Assembly (NCBI GenBank): GCA_015485375.1
Contig: WFTU01000319.1
Location: 1 to 31,840, forward strand
Direction of reading: 5' to 3'
Length of the DNA stretch: 31,840 nt
Origin: Paracoccaceae bacterium
GTDB taxonomy: Bacteria > Pseudomonadota > Alphaproteobacteria > Rhodobacterales > Rhodobacteraceae
The position numbers and the translations under genes were made by a program. Under the pieces are notes generated by a model that was given only the letters and a program-made list of their open reading frames with translations, was not told the origin of the DNA and did not search any database. Every line of letters begins with the position of its first letter. Positions within the stretch are counted from its first letter, which is position 1. This document shows, piece by piece, positions 1-8,755 of the stretch.

Positions 1-1
1 C

Positions 2-130
2 TTCGGTTACCTGATGGATGACGCGACGGTGGACTACATCATTGACACGGTGGACCGGCTGGCCCGCGACTTTCCGGCGGCATCCCCCGCGGCGTCATAT
101 CAACATGAAGAAAGTCCGGCAAACGTTTGA
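2..130 (+). CDS. 3' end of a probable PLP-dependent aminotransferase (host gene)
   Basis: An open frame enters from the window edge and stops at 128-130, giving 42 residues that include GYLMDDATVDYIIDTVDRLA. This resembles the C-terminal small-domain end of class V-type PLP-dependent aminotransferases from Rhodobacterales, where a MDDATVDYI-like segment precedes the last helix. It lies outside attL and so belongs to the host chromosome. The gene converges on the tRNA-Tyr gene that was uninterrupted before integration. The catalytic lysine and PLP-binding region are outside the window, so the family call is tentative. Confidence 0.4.
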   Translation, partial: FGYLMDDATVDYIIDTVDRLARDFPAASPAASYQHEESPANV

Positions 131-227
131 TGTGGCGGGATTTGTGCTGATTTCTCAACGGCCCGTCGCCGTGGCGTTCGGGCCACCACCCGGCCGCCGT
201 CCCACGATTATCCGCCGCTGCGAAAGA

Positions 228-242
228 ATGGTGGGCGACCCT
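228..242. other. attL core (copy of the tRNA-Tyr 3' end)
   Basis: The 15 bases are identical to 31750-31764, where they form the CCA end and acceptor/T-stem part of tRNA-Tyr. The flanks differ on both sides, so the repeat is limited to the core. Bases 131-227 between the host gene stop and this site hold no gene; a GC-rich dyad near 160-184 could end host transcription. Confidence 0.85.
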
Positions 243-291
243 TTGATCGTTTTTCGTTTTCTTGCAGCCGGTTATAAGCCGGATTTCCGTC

Positions 292-309
292 TTACAACAG
301 AATTACAAC
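292..309 (+). repeat. Two TTACAAC heptamers, probable left integrase arm sites
   Basis: TTACAAC occurs at 292-298 and 303-309, 11 bp apart and about 50 bp inside attL. Four more copies lie upstream of the integrase near attR. Heptamers inside both ends of a tyrosine-recombinase element fit arm-type binding sites of the integrase. The role is inferred from position and repetition. Confidence 0.6.
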
Positions 310-314
310 TTTTT

Positions 315-1010
315 TCAGGGCGTAACTTCCTCGATCCGGCTGAGGGTTTCGAGGAGTTTTCGGTGACCTTGCGCCTTGTAGCGGCCGCCTTTGCGGCGCT
401 CCAGCTGAACGACAGAGAACCCACCGAACGACTGGCGCTCGACTTCGGTCAGATCAAGAATGGATACACAGATGCCAGGCGTTGAAGCCGCGGCCTGAAC
501 GACTCCGAGCACCCGATGGTCTGCTATGGGTTCCGGGATCACAAACGATACCTTCTCGCCATCGTCACTTTGCGGAGTGACGGCGATAATGCCGAACTGC
601 TTGTCGCCAATGTTGGCCCAAAGGTGGGGAGTCTCTCCTGCTCCCGGGTCTGGAAACGTGACCCGGCCTCCCGAAACCTCGATCAGGCCTGCCACGAGCA
701 GGGCGGGACCGCGCGCCGTGGCTGCAACCGGCGGCGCGCTTTCCGTCTCGACCGGCTTGCGACCCATCGACAACCAAACCTCATCGACTTTCAGGACTTT
801 TGCCAACGCACGGATGTTGTCCTCGCGCGGGCGGCTGGTTCCATGAACCCATTTGTGCACCGTGTTGACGCTGACATTGACGCCCGCGACCTTTTCAAGC
901 TCACGCTTTAGCCAAGTCAGCCGACCGAATGAGGTTGGCGGCGCATGGGGGTGACCCTCCAGTGCCTGCGTCAGCCTGTATCCGAATTCGGCGGTCGTCT
1001 CCTGTGCCAC
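315..1010 (-). CDS. CI-like helix-turn-helix phage repressor
   Basis: The 231-aa product has an N-terminal HTH region at about residues 25-80, including a segment with NVSVNTVHKWVHGTSRPRED followed by RALAKVLKVDEVWL, typical of XRE/CI-type DNA-binding domains. The C-terminal half has no obvious LexA-type Ser-Lys protease dyad, so self-cleavage is not supported. The GTG at 1008-1010 was chosen because AGAGGA precedes it at good spacing; an upstream TTG at 1073 would add 21 residues. It is the last gene before attL and is transcribed toward it, separate from the replication operon. Its likely role is to silence the element's early genes. A palindromic site just upstream (1098-1118) may be its own operator. 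Confidence 0.75.
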   Translation of the reverse strand: MAQETTAEFGYRLTQALEGHPHAPPTSFGRLTWLKRELEKVAGVNVSVNTVHKWVHGTSRPREDNIRALAKVLKVDEVWLSMGRKPVETESAPPVAATARGPALLVAGLIEVSGGRVTFPDPGAGETPHLWANIGDKQFGIIAVTPQSDDGEKVSFVIPEPIADHRVLGVVQAAASTPGICVSILDLTEVERQSFGGFSVVQLERRKGGRYKAQGHRKLLETLSRIEEVTP

Positions 1011-1080
1011 GGCGTCCTCTTTCTCGCTACGGAAGTTGCTGCGAAACTGCAAACTTGATCCTTCACCTTTCAATGGGTAG

Positions 1081-1118
1081 TTGAATTATCAATACCAGTC
1101 AACGATTTTTCTGTTGAC
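1081..1118. promoter_or_regulatory. Candidate repressor operator, two dyads
   Basis: TTGAATTATCAA (1081-1092) is followed by GTCAAC-N9-GTTGAC (1098-1118), both inverted repeats sharing the half-site TTGA(C). They lie in the AT-rich 243-bp gap between the repressor start and the end of the SNF2 gene. The position suggests autoregulation. A minus-strand TTGACT at the dyad could serve as a -35 box, but no convincing -10 is spaced with it. Confidence 0.4.
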
Positions 1119-1253
1119 GATAGATTAAGAGGGTTCGTAGCGTGTGATTCGCATGAATTAATCCTCTATAAAACAGCATATTAGTGCTCCATTGTTGGGA
1201 GCAACGGGGCAAAATTTTGAGCTTGATTTCGCAGGGGCAACCTGTCTTTTCGG

Positions 1254-2717
1254 TCAGGTTCCCTTCACCCGAAGATGGGACTTTACAGCGTCCGTGATCC
1301 GCTCCTGCGTCGCGTCCTTGTCAGCGAGAATCCGAATCAGCTTTTCGTCAAAGGTGCCGCGCGTCAGGATGTGGTGAATGAACACACGCTCCGCCTTCTG
1401 CCCGGGGCGCGGGAGCCTCGCGTTGAACTGCTGATACAGTTCCAGGCTCGGGTTCAGGCCGAACCAGACGATGTGGTGGCCGCCGAACTGGATGTTCATG
1501 CCGTGGCCGATCGAGGCGGGGTGGGCGAGCAGCATCCTCACCTTGCCCGCGTTCCAGTCGTCCAGAGCGCCCGGTTCTTCGGCGACGCGCGCAAAGCGGT
1601 AGCGTTTTTTCAGTGCGTCCAAGTCGAACTTGTAGGAGTAGGCAACCAGCAGATTCGCCCCACCAGTTTCCGCCAAAATGGAATCCAATGCGTGCAGTTT
1701 GTGGTCGTGAATGCGGACGGCTTCACGTTTCGGCGGGAAGCTGTCCTCATCGGTCCGATAGACCGAGCCGTTGGCATATTGAAGCAACTTGAAGGTCAGA
1801 ACGCCCCGGTTCACGGCTTCAATGTCGTGCTCCTCCAGTGCCAGTTCGCGCTCGAAGCGCCGGTAGTCGCGCATTTCCTTCTTGGTCAGCTCGACAAATA
1901 CGTTCGAAGTGACGATCTCGGGAAGTTCGATCACATCCCGAGTCTTGAGCGACACGGTAACGTCTTTGATCCGATCGAGGATTTCCCGTTCGGCATTCGG
2001 TTTCGGCGTGTGGGTCCAGCCCATGTAATCCGAGTCGAACCAGCGCCGGAGAAATGCGGTCTTGGTCGTGCCGAGCCGCCGCCCCTGGTCGATCAGGTAG
2101 AGCTGGCCCCACAGGTCGATCAGCCCGTTGGGGGTCGGTGTGCCAGTCAGTTCGATGACGTAGGAGACGTGTTTCCTGACCTTGGCCAAGGCGCCGAACT
2201 CCGACAGGCGTCGGCTGCCGGTGCGTTTGCGCCCCTCTTTCAGGCGCGAGGATTCGTCATAGACGATCCCGTCGAACGGCCACTCATGGCCATTCTCGCG
2301 TAAGGTGCGGTAGAGCCAGACCACGTTCTCGCGGTTGATGATGGCGATTTCCTGGGAAGGGTCAGCCAGAAACTGCCGGAGCAGTTCCGTTCGTTTGGCA
2401 GGTGAAACCGATTGTCCGATCCGGGTGCCGCAAAGACTGACCCATTTCAGAGGTCGCAGGTGGCTCCAGGCGCCAAACTCGTCAGGCCAGGTCATCTGCG
2501 CCACGCGGAGTGGAGCGATGATCAGCCAGCGCCGGACCATGAATTCGTCCAGCAGCCAGCGCATCGCGGTAGCAGTCATCACCGTCTTGCCGAGTGACAT
2601 TTGCACTGCAAGCAGTGCGCCGGGTTTTTTCCCGAAGTCGTCGCGTAGCCGGGCTGCGAGTTCCCGCTGGTAGGAGCGCAGATTGTTCGGGCGCCTGATT
2701 GCCACGGGTTCACTCAT
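1254..2717 (-). CDS. Phage SNF2-type DEAD/DEAH helicase
   Basis: The 487-aa product is a superfamily 2 helicase. It has a Walker A with SLGKT (residues 41-45), a DESS form of the DEAD/DEAH box (154-157), TGTPTPN as motif III (191-197) and QFNARLPRPGQ as motif VI near 435. Genes of this kind in phages sit beside VRR-NUC nucleases and family A polymerases and act in replication or recombination as dsDNA translocases. The ATG at 2715-2717 was chosen because it overlaps the end of the VRR-NUC gene by 8 bp, as expected for a coupled operon; the frame is open further upstream, but inside that neighbour. It is the last gene of the minus-strand replication operon. Confidence 0.85.
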   Translation of the reverse strand: MSEPVAIRRPNNLRSYQRELAARLRDDFGKKPGALLAVQMSLGKTVMTATAMRWLLDEFMVRRWLIIAPLRVAQMTWPDEFGAWSHLRPLKWVSLCGTRIGQSVSPAKRTELLRQFLADPSQEIAIINRENVVWLYRTLRENGHEWPFDGIVYDESSRLKEGRKRTGSRRLSEFGALAKVRKHVSYVIELTGTPTPNGLIDLWGQLYLIDQGRRLGTTKTAFLRRWFDSDYMGWTHTPKPNAEREILDRIKDVTVSLKTRDVIELPEIVTSNVFVELTKKEMRDYRRFERELALEEHDIEAVNRGVLTFKLLQYANGSVYRTDEDSFPPKREAVRIHDHKLHALDSILAETGGANLLVAYSYKFDLDALKKRYRFARVAEEPGALDDWNAGKVRMLLAHPASIGHGMNIQFGGHHIVWFGLNPSLELYQQFNARLPRPGQKAERVFIHHILTRGTFDEKLIRILADKDATQERITDAVKSHLRVKGT

Positions 2718-3024
2718 CAGCGAAGTCCTCAACCGGCAGAGCATCGAAAATCTCGCGCCCGGTCTCCACATCATTCACAACATGGACGTTGAAGCCGTTG
2801 GCCTTCATCCAGTTGATTTCCCGGCGCTGGGCGACCGAGAGCTTGCCGTTGGGGTCCTTGAACTCGATGATTACGAGCCGTCCTCCGGGGCCGAGAAACC
2901 AGCGGTCGGGGCAGCCCCGTCGTCCGACGAACTGCATCTTGCGGACACGCCAGCCCAGAGTGCGGGCATACTTGCACACTTCGTTTTCGATGAAGGCTTC
3001 GCGGCGCGCCATATCGCACTTCAT
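2710..3024 (-). CDS. VRR-NUC domain nuclease
   Basis: This 104-aa protein is a stand-alone VRR-NUC (PD-(D/E)xK superfamily) domain. It shows an N-terminal ENEV helix, the segment RRGCPDRWFLGPGG with the catalytic Asp, and LVIIEFKDPNG carrying the E-x-K pair. Stand-alone VRR-NUC proteins in phages are thought to cut branched DNA such as Holliday junctions or flaps. The ATG at 3022-3024 lies 3 bp after the polymerase stop and has AAGGA upstream. The gene is embedded between polymerase and helicase, the usual phage neighbourhood, which supports a role in replication or recombination. Confidence 0.85.
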   Translation of the reverse strand: MKCDMARREAFIENEVCKYARTLGWRVRKMQFVGRRGCPDRWFLGPGGRLVIIEFKDPNGKLSVAQRREINWMKANGFNVHVVNDVETGREIFDALPVEDFADE

Positions 3025-3027
3025 TCC

Positions 3028-5154
3028 TCAGTCCTTGATGAAAACCCGCGTGGTAAGCCCGGCGGCCTTGAGCGGCAGCTTGTCGTCAGCCCACGCCGGG
3101 CGGGTGGTCATGCACCGGATAAGCGTTTGCAGCGCTTCCTCGGCCTGGTCCTCATGGGCCACGGCCACGATCTGGTCGTGGACATGCAGGCGAATGTCGA
3201 TGCCTGCCCTGTCGGCCAGTGTCATGCCGTTTGCCAGAATGTCCCGTGCCACCGCCTGTGTGACGTTTTCAGCCAGTTTCCCGGGATGCGTTGTGACCCG
3301 GCGCCAGCGGCCGTTGTCCATCTGCTCATAGGAGACCTGTGGTTTCAGTTCGCCCCATGGCGTCCGTTTCTTGATGATCTTCGGGCGGACGTAGTGCAGG
3401 AACCGCCCGCCGGGGAGCCTGATCCGCATGAACGGTTTCTTGAGGTCGATCCTGAGATAACCGACTTTCTCGGGGAAGCCTGTCCGCAACACCCGGCGCA
3501 CGGCCCGGTCCAAATCCCACCAGAACTGGACCACATCGACGAACTTGCGCCGAAAAGTCCTGACCGAAAGCTCTGCCATTTCCCGGGTGAAGGGAACCTT
3601 CATATTCCAGGCGTAGCCCAGAAGGCCGGTGGCCTCGATCTCGCCAGTCCGGGGGTTTTCCCGCTCCTCACCCGGCCCAAGCATGTAACCACAACCCAGC
3701 ACTCCGGGCTTCGCGGTCGTTCGCATGGTCTTGTCGCCGGATTTGACGACCGCCTCAATCTCCTCGTAGGGCTTGCCGAACATATCCACGGCGAAGTCGA
3801 TGTAGGGGTCCAGCCCTTCTCGGAACACGCGCAAAATCTTGTCGTCGCGTGCCAGCCAGCCGAGCACCACGTTTTCGATTGCCGATAGGTCGGCATCGAC
3901 TAGCAGATAACCTTCCGGTGCCTGCACCATCGGCCGGACGCAGGCGACCAGAACATCCATCGGGTTCTTGTATTTCGCGCGGATTTCGGCCTCGGAAAGG
4001 TGCTCCACATCGCACACCAGTTCGGGAACCCGATCCTCCAGATACTTCTCTGGTTTGGAAAGGTTCTGCGGCTGGAACCGCCGCCCCGCCCAGCGCCAGG
4101 TCCGCCCGGCGCCCGCGAATTGGTGGCAGCCGCGGAGCCTGCCGTCGGCGTCCGTTGCCACCAAAAGCGCGCGGAACTTCTTCACCGACGATTTCGAGAC
4201 ACGCAGTCGAAGGTCGAGGACCTCCTTGTATTCCGGGCTGTAGGCGAAAGGGTCGGCGTTTTCGTCCTGTTCCCATTCCTCGACCATCTTCGCCGCGCGC
4301 TCGACATGGCCCTTCTTGAGGTCCTCGAACGGGTAGCCGTTTGCCCGAAGCCACGGCAGGAGCTGCTGGGTGCTGTTGGGATTTGACAGCCCGGTCAGTT
4401 GGCCCATCCGCCGAAGGTCCTTGCGGATCGTGCTTTCGGTCAGTCGCACCGCCGCGCGCACGGCGTTCATGTTGATGGGGATACCCGCGTCGTTGATCTT
4501 CTGATCCAGGTGCCAGAGCCGCCATTCGTGGTCCGGCATCTGGAATTTCCTGAGCCGTCGGTAGATCGCGCGTTCGGCGATCACGTCCTGGCGGTTGTAT
4601 TCAAGAAACTCCTGCCAGTCCGCGGGGTCGGTTTCCGCGGTGCTCCGGGTCCAGGGCTTGTTCTTCGTCGGCTTGCGGGGCTTGCAGAACTTCCTGACCA
4701 GTAGCGTGCCGCGCTGGAGTTTCTTCTGGTCTTCGGCCAACCCGATGACCTCGCCGCATTTCGACAGCTTCCCCGGCAGCGACAGTGAATAGGCGAGCGC
4801 CATCACGTCGAGCCAGCGTTCCCGCGCAATGGCAATTCCCAGCGTGTGCCGGGTAATCGCCATTTCGAACGGTGCGTTCCAGGCCGCCAGAGTGACGGTG
4901 GGGTCGCGCAGGACCTCTGCCAGTTCCTGCGGCATCTCTTCGCCGAGGGCGGGAACCCACTGCCTGACCGGGCCGTCGCTCCAGCCATAGGCGAGCATGA
5001 GAACTTCGGTAGATGGGTGTCGGGCATAGACCGAAGCGCCGGTCTTCTTGAGGTCGATCTCCGAAAACGTTTCGTAGTCGAGATGGAAGATCGGCCGCTC
5101 TGGCGGCGGGGCGTGGGCGAGCGCGACGCCCCTGAGATAGGCGTCAATCAGCAT
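3028..5154 (-). CDS. Phage family A DNA polymerase with 3'-5' exonuclease
   Basis: The 708-aa protein combines an N-terminal DEDD exonuclease (HLDYETFS with D26 and E28) and a C-terminal polymerase. Polymerase motif A is seen as VDADLSAIEN near residue 420, motif B with the RTTAK...GCGYMLG segment, and motif C as HVHDQIV near 658. The Gln in motif C (HDQ in place of the common HDE) is a normal variant in phage enzymes of this group. There is no 5'-3' exonuclease domain. The start overlaps the end of the cytosine methyltransferase gene by 11 bp. It is probably the replicative polymerase of the element. Confidence 0.9.
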   Translation of the reverse strand: MLIDAYLRGVALAHAPPPERPIFHLDYETFSEIDLKKTGASVYARHPSTEVLMLAYGWSDGPVRQWVPALGEEMPQELAEVLRDPTVTLAAWNAPFEMAITRHTLGIAIARERWLDVMALAYSLSLPGKLSKCGEVIGLAEDQKKLQRGTLLVRKFCKPRKPTKNKPWTRSTAETDPADWQEFLEYNRQDVIAERAIYRRLRKFQMPDHEWRLWHLDQKINDAGIPINMNAVRAAVRLTESTIRKDLRRMGQLTGLSNPNSTQQLLPWLRANGYPFEDLKKGHVERAAKMVEEWEQDENADPFAYSPEYKEVLDLRLRVSKSSVKKFRALLVATDADGRLRGCHQFAGAGRTWRWAGRRFQPQNLSKPEKYLEDRVPELVCDVEHLSEAEIRAKYKNPMDVLVACVRPMVQAPEGYLLVDADLSAIENVVLGWLARDDKILRVFREGLDPYIDFAVDMFGKPYEEIEAVVKSGDKTMRTTAKPGVLGCGYMLGPGEERENPRTGEIEATGLLGYAWNMKVPFTREMAELSVRTFRRKFVDVVQFWWDLDRAVRRVLRTGFPEKVGYLRIDLKKPFMRIRLPGGRFLHYVRPKIIKKRTPWGELKPQVSYEQMDNGRWRRVTTHPGKLAENVTQAVARDILANGMTLADRAGIDIRLHVHDQIVAVAHEDQAEEALQTLIRCMTTRPAWADDKLPLKAAGLTTRVFIKD

Positions 5155-6169
5155 CGCAACCCCCTAACTCAGAAGCTCCTCTATCGTGACCTTCAAGGAA
5201 GGCGTCCGCGTCCCTGAGCGCGTGGAAGGCGTCCCGGAACTCGCAGATGAACGCCTGTGCGAGCTCGGGCACGATTGCATTGCCATAACAGCGCAGGAGC
5301 CCCACGCGGGCGGGAGTCCCATCAGCCAGCGGGAATGTTCCGGGTTCAACGGGGCGCCACCTTCCATCTCGGCAGAGGAGCCAGTCAGCATCTCTCCAGA
5401 AGCCGTTCGTCGGACCGGGGCGCCCAGGGCCAACAGCGCCTGCCGTGGCAGTTGATCCACTCGCGTTCGCTTCGATCCGTCCGGGTTCACCGCCTCCGTC
5501 GCCATGCCGGGCGTGTCCTTCCAGTCCCGCGCCGACGCTGTGACCCAACCTGCCAGTGCCGCCATCTGGTCCTGCGGAACCCCCGCATCGGTCGGCCTCG
5601 GCGGGAGCGTTCCGCGGGTGCCATCCCGCGCGGTTGTCGTAGCCCAGCCCCGGCAGGGCAGATCGCCGATGGTAGGCCCCGAAAAAGAGCCGTTGGCGGA
5701 TATGCGGTGCACCGACGCCCGCAGCGCAAAGATCGGTCGTCCCGAGGGCGTAGTCCGCTGCTTCCAGGTCAGCCGATACAAGGTCGAGCCAACCGAGGCC
5801 GTCCTTCGACGCAACCTGTTCGCCAAATACGACGACAGGCTGGCACTCTCGGATGAGGTCGAACCATACGGGCCAGAGGTGGCGGTCATCTTCGGTTCCC
5901 TTGCGTTTTCCTGCGGATGAAAAAGGCTGGCATGGACATGAGCCGGTCCAGACCGGGCTGTCATCCGGCCAGTCTGCGAGGCGCAGGGCATGGCTCCAGA
6001 CGCCGATCCCCGCGAAGAAATGACATTGGGTGAACCCCGCGAGGTCGCTCGGAGCGACCTCCCGAATGCTGCGGTCATCGACCTCGCCCTGTGCGATGAG
6101 ACCGTCCTGGATCAACTCCCGCAGGACGGCTGCTGCCTCTGGGTCGTTCTCGTTGTAATAGGCCGTCAT
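5144..6169 (-). CDS. C5-cytosine DNA methyltransferase
   Basis: This 341-aa protein carries Dcm-type motifs: motif I CHFFAGIGVWSHAL (49-62), motif IV GSCPCQPFSSAG with nucleophile C80, GAPHIRQRLFF (motif VIII), and CYGNAIVPELA (motif X). The usual ENV of motif VI reads GEQV (around 113-116), a variant of the residues that stabilise the flipped cytosine. The ATG at 6167-6169 is the first start after a Pro/Arg-rich upstream stretch that looks non-coding. No cognate restriction gene is adjacent, so it is an orphan phage methylase, probably protecting element DNA from host restriction. Confidence 0.85.
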   Translation of the reverse strand: MTAYYNENDPEAAAVLRELIQDGLIAQGEVDDRSIREVAPSDLAGFTQCHFFAGIGVWSHALRLADWPDDSPVWTGSCPCQPFSSAGKRKGTEDDRHLWPVWFDLIRECQPVVVFGEQVASKDGLGWLDLVSADLEAADYALGTTDLCAAGVGAPHIRQRLFFGAYHRRSALPGLGYDNRAGWHPRNAPAEADRCGGSAGPDGGTGRLGHSVGAGLEGHARHGDGGGEPGRIEANASGSTATAGAVGPGRPGPTNGFWRDADWLLCRDGRWRPVEPGTFPLADGTPARVGLLRCYGNAIVPELAQAFICEFRDAFHALRDADAFLEGHDRGASELGGCDAD

Positions 6170-6242
6170 CGGTTGTCCGGCGCCTCGCGGGGGATATGGG
6201 CGCGGCCTTGGTATGAGTGGTGGCGAACCGCGCCCGTTCCGG

Positions 6243-6830
6243 TCAGTCGAGGAGGTCGTCGTCTTCGTCGAAATCGTCCTCGTCGTCGTCATCGAAAGCG
6301 TCGGCACCCACGGGCGGACTGCCAAAATGTTCGCCATCCTCCCAGAAACGCACGGCCTCCAGGCTCGCGAAGAGGCCGGGGGCGCCGCCCTTCTTCGTGC
6401 CGTAGAGCCGGACAATGGCCTCGACGTAGCAGCCACCGTAGAAGGGCGAATTCTCGGGATCGACGGCTTTCTTGTTGCGGTGCAGCAGGGTGATCGGGTT
6501 GGGGTTGGAGGCCCGGAGAACCATCATGTCCTCATAGCCGTCCTTCACATCGCCGTTCTGGTTGTAGCACTCGTTGCCATCCTTGAAGCAGATACGGTCA
6601 TCCTTGTAGCGCAGGCCCGTCTTCTTGAACGCCTGCTCCTCTGCCGCAGCCATCGCGGCCTTGATGCGCTTGATGTTCTGCTTCCCAACCTTGGTCGAGG
6701 GGTCGATCAGGAAGGCCGCCGAGTATTTCGGGGTCGCATCCTCGGTCGCCTTCTGCTTCTCGGTCAGATGGGGGTAAGAAAGCCGGACGTTCTTGAGGTA
6801 AACCTCGCGGGGGTCCTTTTCGGTTGCCAT
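6243..6830 (-). CDS. DUF2815 ssDNA-binding-like protein
   Basis: The 195-aa product matches the DUF2815 family: KNVRLSYPHL near the N terminus, YSAAFLIDPST, and GCYVEAIVRLYGTKKG in the second half. The last about 20 residues are almost all Asp/Glu and end DDLLD. Such an acidic tail is characteristic of phage single-stranded DNA-binding proteins, where it recruits partners. The ATG at 6828-6830 has AAAGGAAACGAC directly upstream, a strong ribosome-binding site. Its place between DUF2800 and the methylase-polymerase block is the standard phage order. The ssDNA-binding role is a family-based inference. Confidence 0.8.
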   Translation of the reverse strand: MATEKDPREVYLKNVRLSYPHLTEKQKATEDATPKYSAAFLIDPSTKVGKQNIKRIKAAMAAAEEQAFKKTGLRYKDDRICFKDGNECYNQNGDVKDGYEDMMVLRASNPNPITLLHRNKKAVDPENSPFYGGCYVEAIVRLYGTKKGGAPGLFASLEAVRFWEDGEHFGSPPVGADAFDDDDEDDFDEDDDLLD

Positions 6831-6885
6831 GTCGTTTCCTTTCGTCGGTTGATAGTTTAGATTTCGGGTTAGTATGCGGGCACGG

Positions 6886-8040
6886 CTAATCGTCGAACTT
6901 GTCTGCCTGATGGATCGCGGGGCGCTTGTCGTCCTCCGGCACGAGGACAGGCTTCCCCTCTGCTTGCGTCCAATAGCGCTCAAGACGTTCACACTTTTCC
7001 GGCGGCAGCTTCTTTTCGGCCTGTGCGGGCGAGATGAGTTTCTTCGGGTGGAACATTTCGGACGGGTCGAGGGACTCCGACAGGAATTCCTCTGCCGCCT
7101 TCTCGTCGAGCCATTTCTTGACGCCCCTGCGGCCCCTGACCGCCTTGATGCCCGGCGGCGGGTTGCCTGACAGGGCATCGGCAAGAACCTTGGCGTGCGC
7201 GAAATCGAGCCACCGACGGATCATGTCGGAGTTCAGCGCCACCTTTGCCAGCCTGTCGGGGGTCATGGCGTGGGCGTCGCTCAGCCGGAGTTCGTCATTG
7301 TCCAGGTCGTCAAATCTGGAGCCCATGAGTTCCAGATTGAACCTCGCCAATTCCGGGCAGATGCCCTTCGCAGGGCAGAAGCGGCACTGCTTTTCCCCCG
7401 CATGGAAAATCGGATCGTCGGCATGGGCGGCATCGTATCCTGCCCTGAGCCTTTCGCCGAATTTCATCAACTCGTCGAGCGACACCCGCCACTCGCCACC
7501 GCCACCTTGCACCCGGGGCTGGTCGATAACGAGGAGGAACTCGGTCGCGTCGGTCTCGAACTGCGCGACGTTATCCCAGAACCCAAGCGCATAGGTCATT
7601 AGCTGTTCGTTGCGCTCGGGTGAGACGGGGACACCAGCGCCATATTTCAGGTCGTTGATGGTGATGAGATCGTCGGCGATGATCCCGACGTCGAGCGTTC
7701 CGAACTGTCCCGGCAGCCAGCGGTCGAACGCCACGCGCATCTCGTTCACGATGCGCCCTTGGCGCTCGCGAACCCACTCGATGCCCGGGCGCAATGCCTC
7801 GACCATTTCTTCCGTGACTTCGAATTCAAACCCATCGGCCTTGATGGTTTCTCCGAGGAATTCCTCCGGCTCAAAGCCGAAAGCCAAGCAGGATTCGCGG
7901 ATGTGATGGGCCACCGTCCCCTCGGCGGCGAACTCGCTGCTGCGGTCCTCGTCGAGCATATCGCACAAGCTTACCGAGCCCGGGCAACGGAGCCAACGAT
8001 GTGCTGAGGACGGGGAGAGCCTGGCGTGAACCGAGGGCAT
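6886..8040 (-). CDS. DUF2800 Cas4/RecB-like nuclease
   Basis: The 384-aa protein has the features of DUF2800. RCPGSV near the N terminus carries one Cys (C19). LDVGII and TINDLKYG (near 128) give the PD-(D/E)xK active-site Asp and Lys. A C-terminal CRFCPAKGIC cluster (about 220-230) supplies three more Cys. One N-terminal plus three C-terminal Cys is the arrangement of the 4Fe-4S clusters in Cas4 and AddB nucleases. Its start overlaps the stop of the upstream gene (TGATG). The protein likely resects DNA during replication or recombination with the polymerase and ssDNA-binding protein. Confidence 0.8.
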   Translation of the reverse strand: MPSVHARLSPSSAHRWLRCPGSVSLCDMLDEDRSSEFAAEGTVAHHIRESCLAFGFEPEEFLGETIKADGFEFEVTEEMVEALRPGIEWVRERQGRIVNEMRVAFDRWLPGQFGTLDVGIIADDLITINDLKYGAGVPVSPERNEQLMTYALGFWDNVAQFETDATEFLLVIDQPRVQGGGGEWRVSLDELMKFGERLRAGYDAAHADDPIFHAGEKQCRFCPAKGICPELARFNLELMGSRFDDLDNDELRLSDAHAMTPDRLAKVALNSDMIRRWLDFAHAKVLADALSGNPPPGIKAVRGRRGVKKWLDEKAAEEFLSESLDPSEMFHPKKLISPAQAEKKLPPEKCERLERYWTQAEGKPVLVPEDDKRPAIHQADKFDD

Positions 8041-8735
8041 CAGATGCTGCCCCCCTTATCCCGCAACCAGTTTGCGAACAGCACACGCTGATAGGGCTCT
8101 CCAAGGTCGGAAACCGAGGTCGCGTCGTTCTCGTTCAGCCAGTCATGCAGCAGACTCGACCGGCGAATTTCCTCTGCATGGTTTTGCGCGTCGTTGAGCC
8201 ACTTGTTCGCCGCGTTGACACACTCATCAATGCCGGGTTCTTCCCATTCGTCGTCTTCATTGTTGCCGGGTTTTTCCTCAAGGCCGCCGAGAATTCGGTC
8301 GAGCACCAAGGCCTCAGCGGGGGAATCGACGATGCCGGAAGCCCCGTGGTCGCCGTTTTCCTCGTTCATCGGGACCGTGAGTTGCGCGATAAGTTCTGCG
8401 AAGCGCCCCGTTGGCTTCGGGCGGTCATCATTCAGGGTCTTCTGTGCTTGGGTATCGAGGAGAATGGCGCAGCAGGCCATGACGTGGCCGAGATGGTGAA
8501 CACCGGAATCCTCGGCGTTTTCCTCGCCATCCCACCACGCCATCAGATGCCGCGTGGCGGCTTCGTAGTAGACGGAGGCCGTCACCGGATGCTCCCGGTA
8601 GTTCGCCCGGCCGTATTTCCGGGCTCCGTCGCGCATGGCCAGTCCAAGATGTATCAGCGCCACGGGCGGGACGTCAGCAATGCCCGGCTTGGCCATTCCG
8701 AAACGGGTCTTCGGGTTCGTATCAACGAGTTTCAT
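8040..8735 (-). CDS. dATP/dGTP diphosphohydrolase-like protein (DUF5664)
   Basis: The 231-aa product starts MKLVDTNPKTRFGMAKPG and contains LGLAMRDGARKYGRANYRE and EATRHLMAWWDGEENAEDSGVHHLGHVMAC. This matches the phage dATP/dGTP diphosphohydrolase N-terminal family, an all-helical MazG-related group with conserved Glu and Asp for metal binding. The family includes MazZ, which makes dGMP in 2-aminoadenine phages. No purZ or datZ gene is visible here, so a modified genome is not supported. A role in adjusting nucleotide pools is more likely. The ATG at 8733-8735 was chosen at the first residue of the conserved part. The C-terminal about 100 residues are acidic and less recognisable. Confidence 0.65.
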   Translation of the reverse strand: MKLVDTNPKTRFGMAKPGIADVPPVALIHLGLAMRDGARKYGRANYREHPVTASVYYEAATRHLMAWWDGEENAEDSGVHHLGHVMACCAILLDTQAQKTLNDDRPKPTGRFAELIAQLTVPMNEENGDHGASGIVDSPAEALVLDRILGGLEEKPGNNEDDEWEEPGIDECVNAANKWLNDAQNHAEEIRRSSLLHDWLNENDATSVSDLGEPYQRVLFANWLRDKGGSI

Positions 8736-8755
8736 CTTGTGTCCCGATACGCTGA

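Noticed and set aside
2683..3888. 401-codon plus-strand open frame
   Set aside because: Antisense to the VRR-NUC and polymerase genes, with no start signal or domain.
8040..8735. 2-aminoadenine (Z) genome
   Set aside because: Only a MazZ-family relative is present; no PurZ or DatZ gene is found.
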